DNA of 64,000 nucleotides from Lewinella sp041392765 (GTDB taxonomy: Bacteria > Bacteroidota > Bacteroidia > Chitinophagales > Saprospiraceae). The stretch spans positions 164,481 through 228,480 of the forward strand of contig JAWKLL010000002.1 in assembly GCA_041392765.1 (NCBI GenBank), read 5' to 3'. Below, in pieces: positions 20,746 through 29,900 of the stretch. The position numbers and the translations under genes are program-made. The notes under the pieces are model-generated. The model worked only from the letters and a program-made list of their open reading frames with translations. It was not told the origin of the DNA and did not search any database. Position 1 is the stretch's first letter. Each line of letters opens with the position of its first letter.

Positions 20746-20835
20746 ACAGTGGGAGTTCCGATAGCTATCGGGAATAGTTCGTGGGGTGGGGGGCGCAGAC
20801 AGTCCTTAGAGTTGTGTGTCATTAGAAAAAAGAAA

Positions 20836-21600
20836 ATGAAAAATATATCGCTAATATTGGCAATAATGCTCTTACTTGGAATTGGATGTTCAAATAAGAC
20901 GACAGATAACAAACAAAACGAAATGAATTTAAAAAGCCTTTTTGGAAGAAAGACGAAACCGACAATTAATTCCGTAAAATTCGATACGTTTAATTGGAAT
21001 TTAGTTGAAGATACCAAATACAAAAAGACATGGGTTAATAACGAACAAACTGCTTTAGTCGGAATTCAATTTTTCGATAATCATCCAACAGATATTCCAG
21101 CCAAATTAAATGATATAAATACAATTCGAAATCACTATCGAAATATGATTGTTGAACAAATCGATGGCGGATTAATTCGTTGTGAAATTGCAAACTTAAA
21201 AGGCAACGAAGCAATAGAGATGATAGTGAAACAGCCAAATCAACCTTCAGGAATGACTTATAACGGTTCATTTATGATTCCATTTAAAGGATACAATTTT
21301 GTAGTGAAAATGCAGGCAGTCGAAGCAGGAATGACGGGAATGCGTGAAGCAATCACTTTAGATAAATGGATGAAAGAAAATGGAGCACCAAAGACAGATG
21401 AAAATGGAAAAATGATAGGAATGTCGAAAGACCCTTATGATGAAAATTTTACCAAAGGAAGATTGATGAATTACTCGGAAAAAGAAGAATACGATAAAGA
21501 CTTTCCAAATCATCCTTTATCAATCGTGAGAACAAAAATGAAAGAGATTAAAGAATCAATTTCATTTGCCGACGAAATAAGCAAATTGGAAAAATTTTAA
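20836..21600 (+). CDS. Predicted lipoprotein, cassette-borne, unknown function
   Basis: 254 residues beginning MKNISLILAIMLLLGIGC, a lipoprotein signal with lipobox LGIGC. The mature part (NLKSLFGRKTKPTINSVKFD, then a region around GLIRCEIANLKGNEAIEMI) is mixed alpha/beta with no motif I recognise. Codon use is strongly AT-rich (AAA, GAA, ATT, AAT dominate), in clear contrast to genes on either side, indicating recent transfer. It fills the putative integron cassette almost completely, with its stop 17 bases before the attC-like site. An upstream in-frame ATG at 20749 is rejected because it precedes the cassette boundary and lacks the signal peptide. Confidence 0.75.
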   Translation: MKNISLILAIMLLLGIGCSNKTTDNKQNEMNLKSLFGRKTKPTINSVKFDTFNWNLVEDTKYKKTWVNNEQTALVGIQFFDNHPTDIPAKLNDINTIRNHYRNMIVEQIDGGLIRCEIANLKGNEAIEMIVKQPNQPSGMTYNGSFMIPFKGYNFVVKMQAVEAGMTGMREAITLDKWMKENGAPKTDENGKMIGMSKDPYDENFTKGRLMNYSEKEEYDKDFPNHPLSIVRTKMKEIKESISFADEISKLEKF

Positions 21601-21616
21601 AAAAGAAAAAAGACGA

Positions 21617-21748
21617 ACACACAACAATGCGCATACGTCAACCCAGCCATGACGTTGATTCTTCGGTTGAAAAGCCCTAAATTACGCACGTTAAAGCTTC
21701 GAGAAGAAGTTTATAAAGGCTGGGCTGCGCATGCGCGGACCGTTGAAC
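21617..21748 (+). other. attC-like recombination site
   Basis: 132 bases with nested imperfect dyads: ACACACAAC left core and GTTGAAC right core (fits GTTRRRY), TGCGCATACG (21628-21637) against TGCGCATGCGCG (21726-21737), and CAACCCAGCC (21639-21648) against GGCTGGGCTG (21718-21727). Between them lies a variable stretch of about 70 bases. Length and architecture fit an integron attC whose bottom strand would fold for recombination. A rho-independent terminator is an alternative, but the long loop and the core trinucleotides AAC/GTT favour attC. Confidence 0.6.
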
Positions 21749-21848
21749 AAACCTCCTGCAAATTTCACTCTTAACACACTGAATATCATTGCTTTAAGTT
21801 TTTGGTAGTCCTGTTTTTGGTGAAATTTTTTCACCAAAACAAAGGGTT

Positions 21849-21908
21849 ATGAAAACGAAAGAAGGGTATGTCCATGATCTGCGAGAATGGATGGTATTGC
21901 GGAATTAA
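21849..21908 (+). pseudogene. Truncated start of a tyrosine recombinase (19 codons)
   Basis: A 19-codon frame reads MKTKEGYVHDLREWMVLRN and stops with TAA. The wording LREWMVLRN resembles the start of the SAM-like N-terminal domain of XerD/IntI-type integrases, where it would normally continue with Tyr-Ser. Nothing downstream resembles the rest of such an enzyme. A 10-base inverted repeat TTTTGGTGAA/TTCACCAAAA (21815-21839) lies just before it. If correct it is the scar of the recombinase associated with the adjacent cassette; the match is short and could be chance. The rest of 21749-22177 shows no gene. Confidence 0.3.
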
Positions 21909-22177
21909 AGTGCGGCTGTACGCTTCCCTTAAGACGCAACCATACAAAAGTAAATTTTTTTGTTCAGGTCCTCAAATTTACTAGGCACCAAAGAACCAAA
22001 ACTTTAACACTGAGTGCGAAAAAAAATAAGGCATCTTCTTGTTTCATCGGTTGATAGAGGGAGGGAGCATTGTAGCTTTTCAAGCTGGCAGGATGGTAAT
22101 ACACAAAAGCACTGCTAACCGATACAACAAAAAGCCCTATGAAAACGTATAATGAAAGAAATTGAAAAACGTATGCT

Positions 22178-22474
22178 ATGAAAAATGCCTACATGGTGAC
22201 TTTTGACCTACCTGCACATTTGGATGAGACTTTTATGTCGCTTATCCCCCGTCAGCGGTTTGTGGTGAATCAGATGATGGCAGAGGGGGTTATTCAGAGT
22301 TACAGCCTTTCCAATGACCGCACCTCACTTTGGGTGGTCATGGTGACCGATAACGAATTTACCCTTATGCAGGAAATCGAGCGGATGCCCTTGTTGGACT
22401 ACATGACACCCCATATCTCCCATCTCATGTTTCACAATACCGCAGCTGAAGTTATGCAGTTTTCACTGAATTGA
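22178..22474 (+). CDS. Small conserved protein, muconolactone-isomerase-like ferredoxin fold
   Basis: 98 residues, no signal peptide. The order beta (MKNAYMVTFDLP), helix (LDETFMSLIPRQRFVVNQMM), beta (GVIQSYSLSNDRTSLWVVMV), helix (EFTLMQEIERMPLLDYM), beta (PHISHLMFHN) fits a dimeric alpha-beta barrel of the muconolactone isomerase/YCII kind. No catalytic residue can be assigned. Its stop overlaps the convergent EEP hydrolase stop by 12 bases, so the two mRNAs overlap antisense at their ends. Function unknown. Confidence 0.65.
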   Translation: MKNAYMVTFDLPAHLDETFMSLIPRQRFVVNQMMAEGVIQSYSLSNDRTSLWVVMVTDNEFTLMQEIERMPLLDYMTPHISHLMFHNTAAEVMQFSLN

Positions 22475-23547
22475 TTGAACGGCCAGCGAGGTGAATAAGG
22501 CTTTATGATCGGAAAAGGGACATGGATGCCTTTCAAAGTCCAACACACCAAACGATGCATCAGGCATCACATAATCGATGCGCAACCCGGGTAAAAGCCC
22601 CGAATAGGTAGTGCCCAAGCCCCAGCCCTGAGCCAAATGGGCATCTTGTAGTTCCTGCCGAAACAGTTGATATAAATACGAGGAAGGCACATCGTTGAAA
22701 TCGCCACAAACAACCACGGGATACGATGAATCAGCCACCCTTTTCATGATTTGCCGAGACTGCTCCGTTCTGATTCGATTGGAATTTCCATACTTTGCAA
22801 ACATCGTGCGTACCTTCTGCCAGGTTTTGGGTTCTTGCCATTGCGCATCATTCGCCACTTGGCTTGCTATATGGCTAATACCGTTGGTTTGCAAATGAAG
22901 ATTGAAGAGGCGAAACGTACCATCAGGTGCCGACACATCTACTTGCATAAACCCGTTCACGCGATTCTCGAAGAAAAATATTTTCCCATCTTTCAAGGGA
23001 TATTTTGAGAATACAGCGAGCCGCCCTTGTGGATCGAAAAAGGAGTGCGTAAGCCCCGTAGCTGCTTGGATAAGCTGACCTAGTTTTTTACCACCCTCTT
23101 TAGTAGGGAATTCCTGCAGACAAATCACATCAGGAGATAGGGGCTGAAAAAAAGCCGCCATGTACTCGAAGGACTTTCCGCCGGGGCGGGAAGGCAGAAA
23201 ACCATGTCCGTTGAGTGTTACCAACTGGATTGGCGTGCCTTGTGTGGTTACAGAACCATCAGGGAGGGCATATATTCGCCCTATGGCATCCCAACCTAAT
23301 AGCAGCGTTACCAATGATAACCAAACAGCACTATCTCGGCGAAAGGCCCAATATATACCCCACAAACACATAATGCCCCATAAAACCGGGGTCAGTAGCC
23401 CCAACGGAGCAACTACGGCTGTATTAGACGGATCAATGACGGGCGGCAAATATGCCAGCAACGTGATGACAACGAAACCGATGTGCAATAAACGTAGCAA
23501 AGCAACAAGATTTTGTGAACAAGGGCGAAGAAAACAAGGCGAATCAT
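22463..23547 (-). CDS. Endonuclease/exonuclease/phosphatase family membrane protein
   Basis: EEP-fold hydrolase with an N-terminal membrane region of two or three helices (HIGFVVITLLAYLPPVIDP; LLTPVLWGIMCLWGIYWAF). Catalytic motifs: CLQEF (Glu), VCGDFNDVPSS (Asp/Asn), RIDYVM and FSDHKALF (Asp-His). The uninterrupted frame begins at a TTG (23500), but another frame just upstream reads MIRLVFFALVHKILLL from an ATG at 23545-23547, so a single-base shift near 23500 probably hides the true start. Such proteins act on nucleic acids, phosphoinositides or sphingomyelin; substrate unclear. Expressed opposite the preceding small gene with overlapping 3' ends. Confidence 0.9.
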
Positions 23548-23750
23548 TTAGGCATGCACTTATGGTTAAGCAAAATGAATTTACCTTACTTCCATCAAAC
23601 TAATAGAGTTGGTGACATGGGGGGCTATTTTTTGCCCCCGTATCGTCTCCATATCACCAACGCTCTAATATAGATCAAAAAAGGTTTGCTCACACCAAGG
23701 TGCTGCAAGAAACGACTTTTTATAAAAAATAGAAAGCCAAGAAGGGTTAT

Positions 23751-23781
23751 TTGCTGGATGTTTGAATATTCTTTACCTTGC
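23751..23781 (+). promoter_or_regulatory. Candidate Bacteroidota promoter
   Basis: TTG at 23751-23753 and TACCTTGC at 23774-23781 are separated by 20 bases, close to the TTG / TAnnTTTG pattern. Transcription would begin near 23787, which supports the ATG at 23825 over the TTG at 23762 as the start of the next gene. Confidence 0.45.
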
Positions 23782-23824
23782 TTTCAATTTGGAAACCAGT
23801 TGTTTTAGCGACAATCAGGAAACG

Positions 23825-26098
23825 ATGATTCAAAAAGGGGCGGTATTCTTAGTGGTTTTGTGGAGTATTTTTTTTCCCGTGCGGGTGAACAGTGATTGTG
23901 GACCAGGCTTTCAGGGATTCTATGGATATAGCTTTATCAATCCTAAGGTTACTGCGTTTGATGCCAATTTGGCCCCTTTTTTTCTGGATATGGGGCAGAT
24001 TTATGCCGACTATTTCAAAAGCCAAGGCGAGCTGTACGTGTTAGATAATGTACAGGAATGGAGGGAGCGCTACTGTGAAAATGCCACATTAGATGATATT
24101 CGATACATTGTTTACACCGCTAGTCAATACCAATTGGAGGACTTGCGTGCAGTAATCGACAACCCGAATGCAAACTTGAACATGCTCGGTGGTATCATGG
24201 CTACCAATAGTTGGGCGCGTTACATGGTGCGCCACGGCTGTAGAGAAACAGTAGATTACCTGATTTTCGCCAAACAATGCGAACCTCACGTGACCTTACC
24301 CGCCAATGCGTGGCAGGCACCTCGCCGCGACTATAACGCCATGCAAACGCTGATTCGACAAGCGAAAGAGCGATTTCTTCGCACAGAATCGGACTATATC
24401 AAATTGAGATATGCATTCCAAGCCATTCGCCTCGCTCATTATATGCAGGATTACGAACAAACCCTCGCCTTGACGGAATATTATCTACCCAAAATAGACA
24501 ACGATCCTTCCATTGTCGAATATTGGATTATGGGGCACAAAGCAGGAGCCATGCAGGCGTTGGGACGCAAAGCGGAAGCCGCTTATTTATTCTCACGAGT
24601 ATTTGAAAAATGCCCCGGCAAACGGGAGAGTGCCTTTCGAAGTTTTCGTATTGACACGGACGAAGAGTGGGAACAATGCCTCTTACTGTGCAGAAATGAC
24701 CATGAACGCGCTGGCTTATACGTGTTGCGTGCCAGTGGAAAAAATGCCCGCCTAACAGAGGAAATGCAACATATCTACGACTACGACCCACGCCATCCTG
24801 CCTTGGAAATGTTATTAGTAAGAGAATTGCAAAGATTAGAGAAAGACCTCCTTGGCAACTCCTTCAACCCGCAGGCAAAAAACAATCAACAACGGTTTAA
24901 CATTCCTCGCGAACAAGCAGGCGAACGGGTGATTGCCTTGCAAGCATTGGTGCGCAAGTGGTTAAAACAGCGCAAAATAGCACAGCCAGCCTTGTGGAAA
25001 CTAGCAGAAGGGTACTTGGAAGTACTGGCAGGTAATTACTATTTTGCAGAAAAAACCTTGGCATTAGCCGAGGATATGGTAGATACGAAACCCCTGAAGG
25101 AACAATTATCGGTGTTCAGATTGGTGCTGAAGATTATGATGCTGAACAAGGTGAGCGCGGAACAAGAAGTGGAACTGGCTGCCTTGGGAAAGCGGTATGA
25201 TTTTTATGAACATTATCCAGATTTCCCCAAGCTGATTCGAGACAAACTACGCACCGTATATGTGGCACAGGGGGATGAGGCCAAAGCCTACCTGATGCAG
25301 TACAGCTTGGCTCAACTCAGAGCTAATCCCGATTTGGATATTATAAACGATTTATTGGCGTTATGCAGGAAAGAAGATAGATCGCCTTACGAAAAAGCAT
25401 TGGTAGAAAGGGAAGATGGTACAACGATCGAGTATGATTTAGTTGAAGCAAAATCCGCCTACCTACTTGGGATGGGGGAGCCTGAAGCTGCACTCAGTGC
25501 CATGAGGGATATACCCAGTAAGGAATGGGATAATTTTGGGCAGTTTAACCCATTTATTCGTCGATTTGCTGATTGTGTAAATTGTAAATTACCTGATACC
25601 GTAACTACTTACAACCGAGGAGAATTGATAGAACGACTGTTGGACTTGGAGTTTAAGGCCCGCGCAGCAGAGAGTGCCGATGAGGCGGCTTCCCTCTACT
25701 TTCAACTGGGGGAGGCTTATTACAATATGAGCTATTACGGCCCAGCTTGGAAGGCTACTGACTTGTTTCGGAGCAGCGCAAGTGCGGCCTCGGCTTACCA
25801 TCAGAAAGGCAAGGAAGTTTTTCCGCATCCAGGGCTGCCGCTAGGGAATCATGAAAATTTCGATATCAAAAAGGCTTGGGAATACTTTGACCAAGCTCGA
25901 CGCACCGCACGAAGCATAGAAATTCAGGCCGCCGCTACCTATATGGCGGCTAAATGCGAGCGAAATCGCTTCTACACATCAGGTGAAAAACGTACATTCG
26001 ACTACTTTACCATGCTGCAAAAAGATTATCAGCAAACCGAATTCTACCAAAGAGTAATTCAAGAATGTCGTGATTTTCAAGCTTTTGTGTTAAAGTAA
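23825..26098 (+). CDS. Large exported helical-repeat protein, unknown function
   Basis: 757 residues from ATG 23825 (MIQKGAVFLVVLWSIFFPVRVNS), a signal peptide followed by the conserved-looking DCGPGFQGFYGYSFINP. The rest is almost all helical, with TPR-like pairs visible (AFQAIRLAHYMQDYEQTLAL; ASLYFQLGEAYYNMSYYG; YMAAKCERNRFYTSG). I know similar Bacteroidota proteins only as conserved hypotheticals. A scaffolding role in the periplasm or at the outer membrane is plausible for TPR proteins but not shown. Frame is intact over its whole length. Followed 100 bases later by the glucosaminidase gene on the same strand. Confidence 0.75.
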   Translation: MIQKGAVFLVVLWSIFFPVRVNSDCGPGFQGFYGYSFINPKVTAFDANLAPFFLDMGQIYADYFKSQGELYVLDNVQEWRERYCENATLDDIRYIVYTASQYQLEDLRAVIDNPNANLNMLGGIMATNSWARYMVRHGCRETVDYLIFAKQCEPHVTLPANAWQAPRRDYNAMQTLIRQAKERFLRTESDYIKLRYAFQAIRLAHYMQDYEQTLALTEYYLPKIDNDPSIVEYWIMGHKAGAMQALGRKAEAAYLFSRVFEKCPGKRESAFRSFRIDTDEEWEQCLLLCRNDHERAGLYVLRASGKNARLTEEMQHIYDYDPRHPALEMLLVRELQRLEKDLLGNSFNPQAKNNQQRFNIPREQAGERVIALQALVRKWLKQRKIAQPALWKLAEGYLEVLAGNYYFAEKTLALAEDMVDTKPLKEQLSVFRLVLKIMMLNKVSAEQEVELAALGKRYDFYEHYPDFPKLIRDKLRTVYVAQGDEAKAYLMQYSLAQLRANPDLDIINDLLALCRKEDRSPYEKALVEREDGTTIEYDLVEAKSAYLLGMGEPEAALSAMRDIPSKEWDNFGQFNPFIRRFADCVNCKLPDTVTTYNRGELIERLLDLEFKARAAESADEAASLYFQLGEAYYNMSYYGPAWKATDLFRSSASAASAYHQKGKEVFPHPGLPLGNHENFDIKKAWEYFDQARRTARSIEIQAAATYMAAKCERNRFYTSGEKRTFDYFTMLQKDYQQTEFYQRVIQECRDFQAFVLK

Positions 26099-26204
26099 GC
26101 GAGAAAAGTTCAAACAAATTGAAGAAAAAAACAAAAAAAGTTTGATTTTATAGCTGGATAATAATTATTTGTTTATTTTTGTATTCAAATAAAACATTTC
26201 AGCC

Positions 26205-26966
26205 ATGAAAACAAATGAAAACCTGAGTCCGGCACAGTTCAAGGCAAGAATATTTTTTTATTGGCAAATGCTAGAAGATTGGCTAAGGCGCAAGTGGATA
26301 CTCTTGACGTTGGCCTTTATTTTAGTTTGGATGGTTACACACAAAGATGTAACGATTAGCTTTAGCATGACAAAAGGTGAAGATGGGAAAAGTTGGTTTT
26401 CAAGAACTACATCCACCTTATTTTATGACCCATTTGAAGGTGATGAAGCTGAGGTACAAAACGTTGCCATGCTGAGCAAGGGAAAGCGTTGGGATGAACT
26501 AACACCTGAGCAAAAAGAAAAACGCAGAAAACAGCAAGCTTATGTAAAACAGTACTACCGATTAGCTAATACAGAAATGGATAAACACGGCATTCCGTCC
26601 AGTATTACTTTGGCCCAAGGATTGTTGGAAAGCAATATCGGCCAAAGCCGTTTGGCAACCGAAAACAATAACCATTTCGGCATCAAATGTTTTTCAAAGA
26701 CCTGTGCCAAGGGGCATTGTACCAATTTCAACGATGACCACCACAAGGACTTTTTCAGGAAATTTCCCACAGTAGAAGAAAGCTATGCTGCTCATAGCCA
26801 GCTTTTGCAAAAAGCTAGATACAAAAATTTGTATCGACTAGACAAAACCGACTACAAGGGCTGGGCACGTGGGCTAAAAAAGGCAGGGTATGCCACCGAT
26901 CCCCGCTATGCAGAAAAATTGATCCGCATCATTGAGGACTTGGAATTGTATCAATATGATATTTGA
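26205..26966 (+). CDS. Membrane-anchored glucosaminidase (FlgJ/LytD-like peptidoglycan hydrolase)
   Basis: 253 residues. One membrane helix near residues 30-45 (WILLTLAFILVWMVTHK) anchors a periplasmic domain. The N-acetylglucosaminidase domain spans about 105-250: PSSITLAQGLLESNIGQSRLA contains the catalytic Glu, NNHFGIKCF follows, and ESYAAHSQLL and ARGLKKAGYATDPRYAEKLI complete the fold. It cleaves the glycan backbone of peptidoglycan. The sequence TATTTTTG at 26174-26181 just upstream matches the -7 promoter element. Start MKTNENLSPAQFKAR follows it by 24 bases. Confidence 0.93.
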   Translation: MKTNENLSPAQFKARIFFYWQMLEDWLRRKWILLTLAFILVWMVTHKDVTISFSMTKGEDGKSWFSRTTSTLFYDPFEGDEAEVQNVAMLSKGKRWDELTPEQKEKRRKQQAYVKQYYRLANTEMDKHGIPSSITLAQGLLESNIGQSRLATENNNHFGIKCFSKTCAKGHCTNFNDDHHKDFFRKFPTVEESYAAHSQLLQKARYKNLYRLDKTDYKGWARGLKKAGYATDPRYAEKLIRIIEDLELYQYDI

Positions 26967-26994
26967 GAAATAAAACATTTTCACATATCATCCG

Positions 26995-29900
26995 CTACCT
27001 CACTAGCACGACTTCGCCTTTGAAAGTTGCTTCTCTGCCATCCGAAAACTGTATTCGTGCAAGGTAAACGAATACAGCTGGATTCATTGGTTGCCCTCGA
27101 TAAGTGCCGTCCCACCCATAGCGGGGGTCATTGGCAGGGAAGTCCCATACTGAATAGACTTCGTTACCCCAACGATCATATAATAAAAATTCTCTGATCG
27201 ACTGAACTGCTCCTAAGCGAGCAAAAATGTAAAAAAGATCGTTGTTGCCATCCCCATCAGGTGAGAAGGCATTGGGTATATAAACAGGAAATTCCTTGTT
27301 GACGACAAAACGTACCAAGGATTCGTCCATGCACCCGTTTGCGGTTGAAACAGTCAGCTTGTAAAAGCGGCTTTCTTCGGGGCGTGCTATCGGCATCAAG
27401 CAATCTGTACAACTCAATCCGTCGGCATCTTCCCAGTGGATATACACCAATGAGTCAATGGGATAGTTGCTTTGTACGAGGAGTTGTAGGCTATCACCAT
27501 ATACAATATAATTTTCAGGGTTCAATATTGCTACCACTAACGAATCGGGCTGCTCCAATTCCTGCACAATACGCACCTCACAACCATTTGCATCTAATAC
27601 TACGGCCTCATATAAACCTGCTGCTAGCCCCGTGAAAAAAGATCTGGGTTGATACGCCGCACCGCCGTCTATCGAATATTGATAAGGTGGGCGACCACCC
27701 GAAACGTTGGCAAAGTACAAGGCACCGGGGTCTCCATAACACAAGGGTTGCACAGATTGCAATTCGGCTTCCGGACGGGGTTGGGATATTTCCACTGCAT
27801 CCGTTTGCACACAACCATTCATAACATCGGTTACTGCTAACCAGTAGATACCTGGTGCACCGATAGCAGGTTGAAGTGTGTTAATATCCACAAGGAGGAT
27901 GCCATCCACCGTTTCCCAATTGTAAACATAAGAAGCGCCTTGAGAAGAAAATTGCCCATCTAACAACATACTCTCCACATTGCAATTCAAGTCTGTATCG
28001 TTGCCTGCATGGGCTATCGGTTGTGTGATGTTTTGTTGAACAATCACCATCGCATCGTTTGAACATCCATTGACCGTGTTCAAAATGGTTAGGGTGTAAC
28101 TGCCTTGTTGCCTGTGCCAAAGCCACTAGGGAATCTACTGCTGCAACAAGCTGGCCACCAGTGGTTGTCCAGATATAAGTATAGTTGGGGTCGCTATCGG
28201 ATGCGCTACCATCTAAAATAACTTGCTCCACCGCGCAAGTTAGCCAATCAGGAGGGGTAATAGCTACATTGGGAACATCCTCATCTTGGTAATATAGATG
28301 ATACGTTCTGCTGCACACCCATTTTGTAGGTCTGTAACCACTAAGCTATAATTGCCTTACTTCGCTTATGGTGGGATTGAGGGTGTTGATGCCAGCATCG
28401 ATTTGCCCATTTTGCGTACTCCATAGTGCACTAAATGGATTAGCAGGATTGGAAAGGGTAGCAGGCAATGTAAGCGAGGGGGTGTCACAGTCCAATATGC
28501 CCGGATTATCTATCATAATGATGGGATGCAGCGTATCAATGGGAACGACAAAGCTGATACTGTCGGTACAACCATTTTCTGTATCAACCAGCAAAAGTCC
28601 ATACTGTCCTGCCTCCATCACTTCGAGAGATGGGGTGTTGTTACCAAAAGGAAGTTGGTTGTTTAACCAGTTGAATGCAAGCACGCCATTGCCCGTACTC
28701 GCCGAGGCATCTAAGGGAACAGAAAGAGTCGTGCAATCAAGCGTTTCTATGGGAGCTAGCGAGATAATCGGCGCCGTGATGTTCTGTGTTACCATAATGG
28801 ACAATGTTTCTTCGCATCCACTTTCAGCATGAGTGACGCTAAGCACATATTGCCCCGGCATATCCACATCGATTTGGAGTTGGTCGGCGGCGGAGACGAT
28901 TTGCCCGTCAAGGGTATTCCATAAGATACTTGGTTGAGCACCTCCATTTTCAACTATATTGCCAAGCAAAGAAACGGTTGTTTGTGTGCAGTTCAATACA
29001 TCTGGCGTTCCGATAGATAGTTGTGGAGTGGCTAGATTTTGAAATACTTCGATTACAGCAGTGGCTTGGCAGCCGTTGGATGCATCCGTCAACAAGAGGG
29101 AATACATGCCGGGCGCGTCCACTATCGGCATAGCCGTTTCTGCCCCCGATAATAGCTGCCCCTCATTGGTTGTCCATTGGTATGATAAGTTATCACCCAT
29201 GCTTGCCAATGCAGAAAGGGTTGTCTGTAAGTTCACACAGGTGAGTATGGACGGCGTTTCAATTTGCGGCACAGGAGGCGTTGTTGATTGTGCTACTAAA
29301 GTGGTGGCTACGGTGGTGCATCCATTGTCTGTGTTAGTAACCGATATTTCATAATTACCTCCTACCGTTACTATTGCCGTGGCAGTATTGGCCTGTTGAA
29401 TAGGATTTCCCTCAAGGCTACTCCATTGCACCACAGGCGACGTTCCTGCATTCATTATCACACTTTCCAGCTCGGTTGTCAGCTGTGAGCAAGTAATGAT
29501 AGCCGGTGGAAGTATGTTTATCATAGGATGCAAAGTGTCTATCGCAACCGTTACCAAGTCGGAAGCGACACAACCATTTTGTTCGTTGGTAACAACCAAT
29601 TCATAAGTTCCAGCAGTTGCTGCGATAGCTTGTAGGGAGGTGTTGGCACCTAAGATGCTTCCATCCGTCGTCGTCCATGAATAGGTGAAAATACTCCCTT
29701 GGTCTGAAAGACTACCATCTAAAGACGCGGTTGCAGCGGAACAGTCGATAACTAAATCGCTGCCTGCATCAGCTAGGGGGAGTTGATTATCGAGTACCAC
29801 TTGTACGCTCGCTTGCGCTCTACAATTGTTGGTATTATCAGTAACCACCAAAAGGTAATTACCGGGCGTATTGACAACAGGTTGCAAAGTTTCTGAACCA

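Larger units (their letters stand above)
20811..21748 (+). mobile_element. Putative solitary integron gene cassette (lipoprotein gene plus attC)
   Basis: The unit runs from a GTTGTGTGT (20811-20819) to the GTTGAAC at the right end of an attC-like site (21742-21748). The left boundary GTTGTGTGT is the exact reverse complement of ACACACAAC (21617-21625), the left core of the attC-like site. That is the relation expected for a cassette, because in its excised circle the first bases of the cassette complete its own attC. It carries one AT-rich ORF unlike its GC-balanced neighbours. No intact integrase is nearby, so it would be a lone cassette or the relic of an integron. Confidence 0.6.

Noticed and set aside
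20749..20835. Longer start of the cassette lipoprotein
   Set aside because: It would begin outside the cassette boundary and push the signal peptide 29 residues inward.
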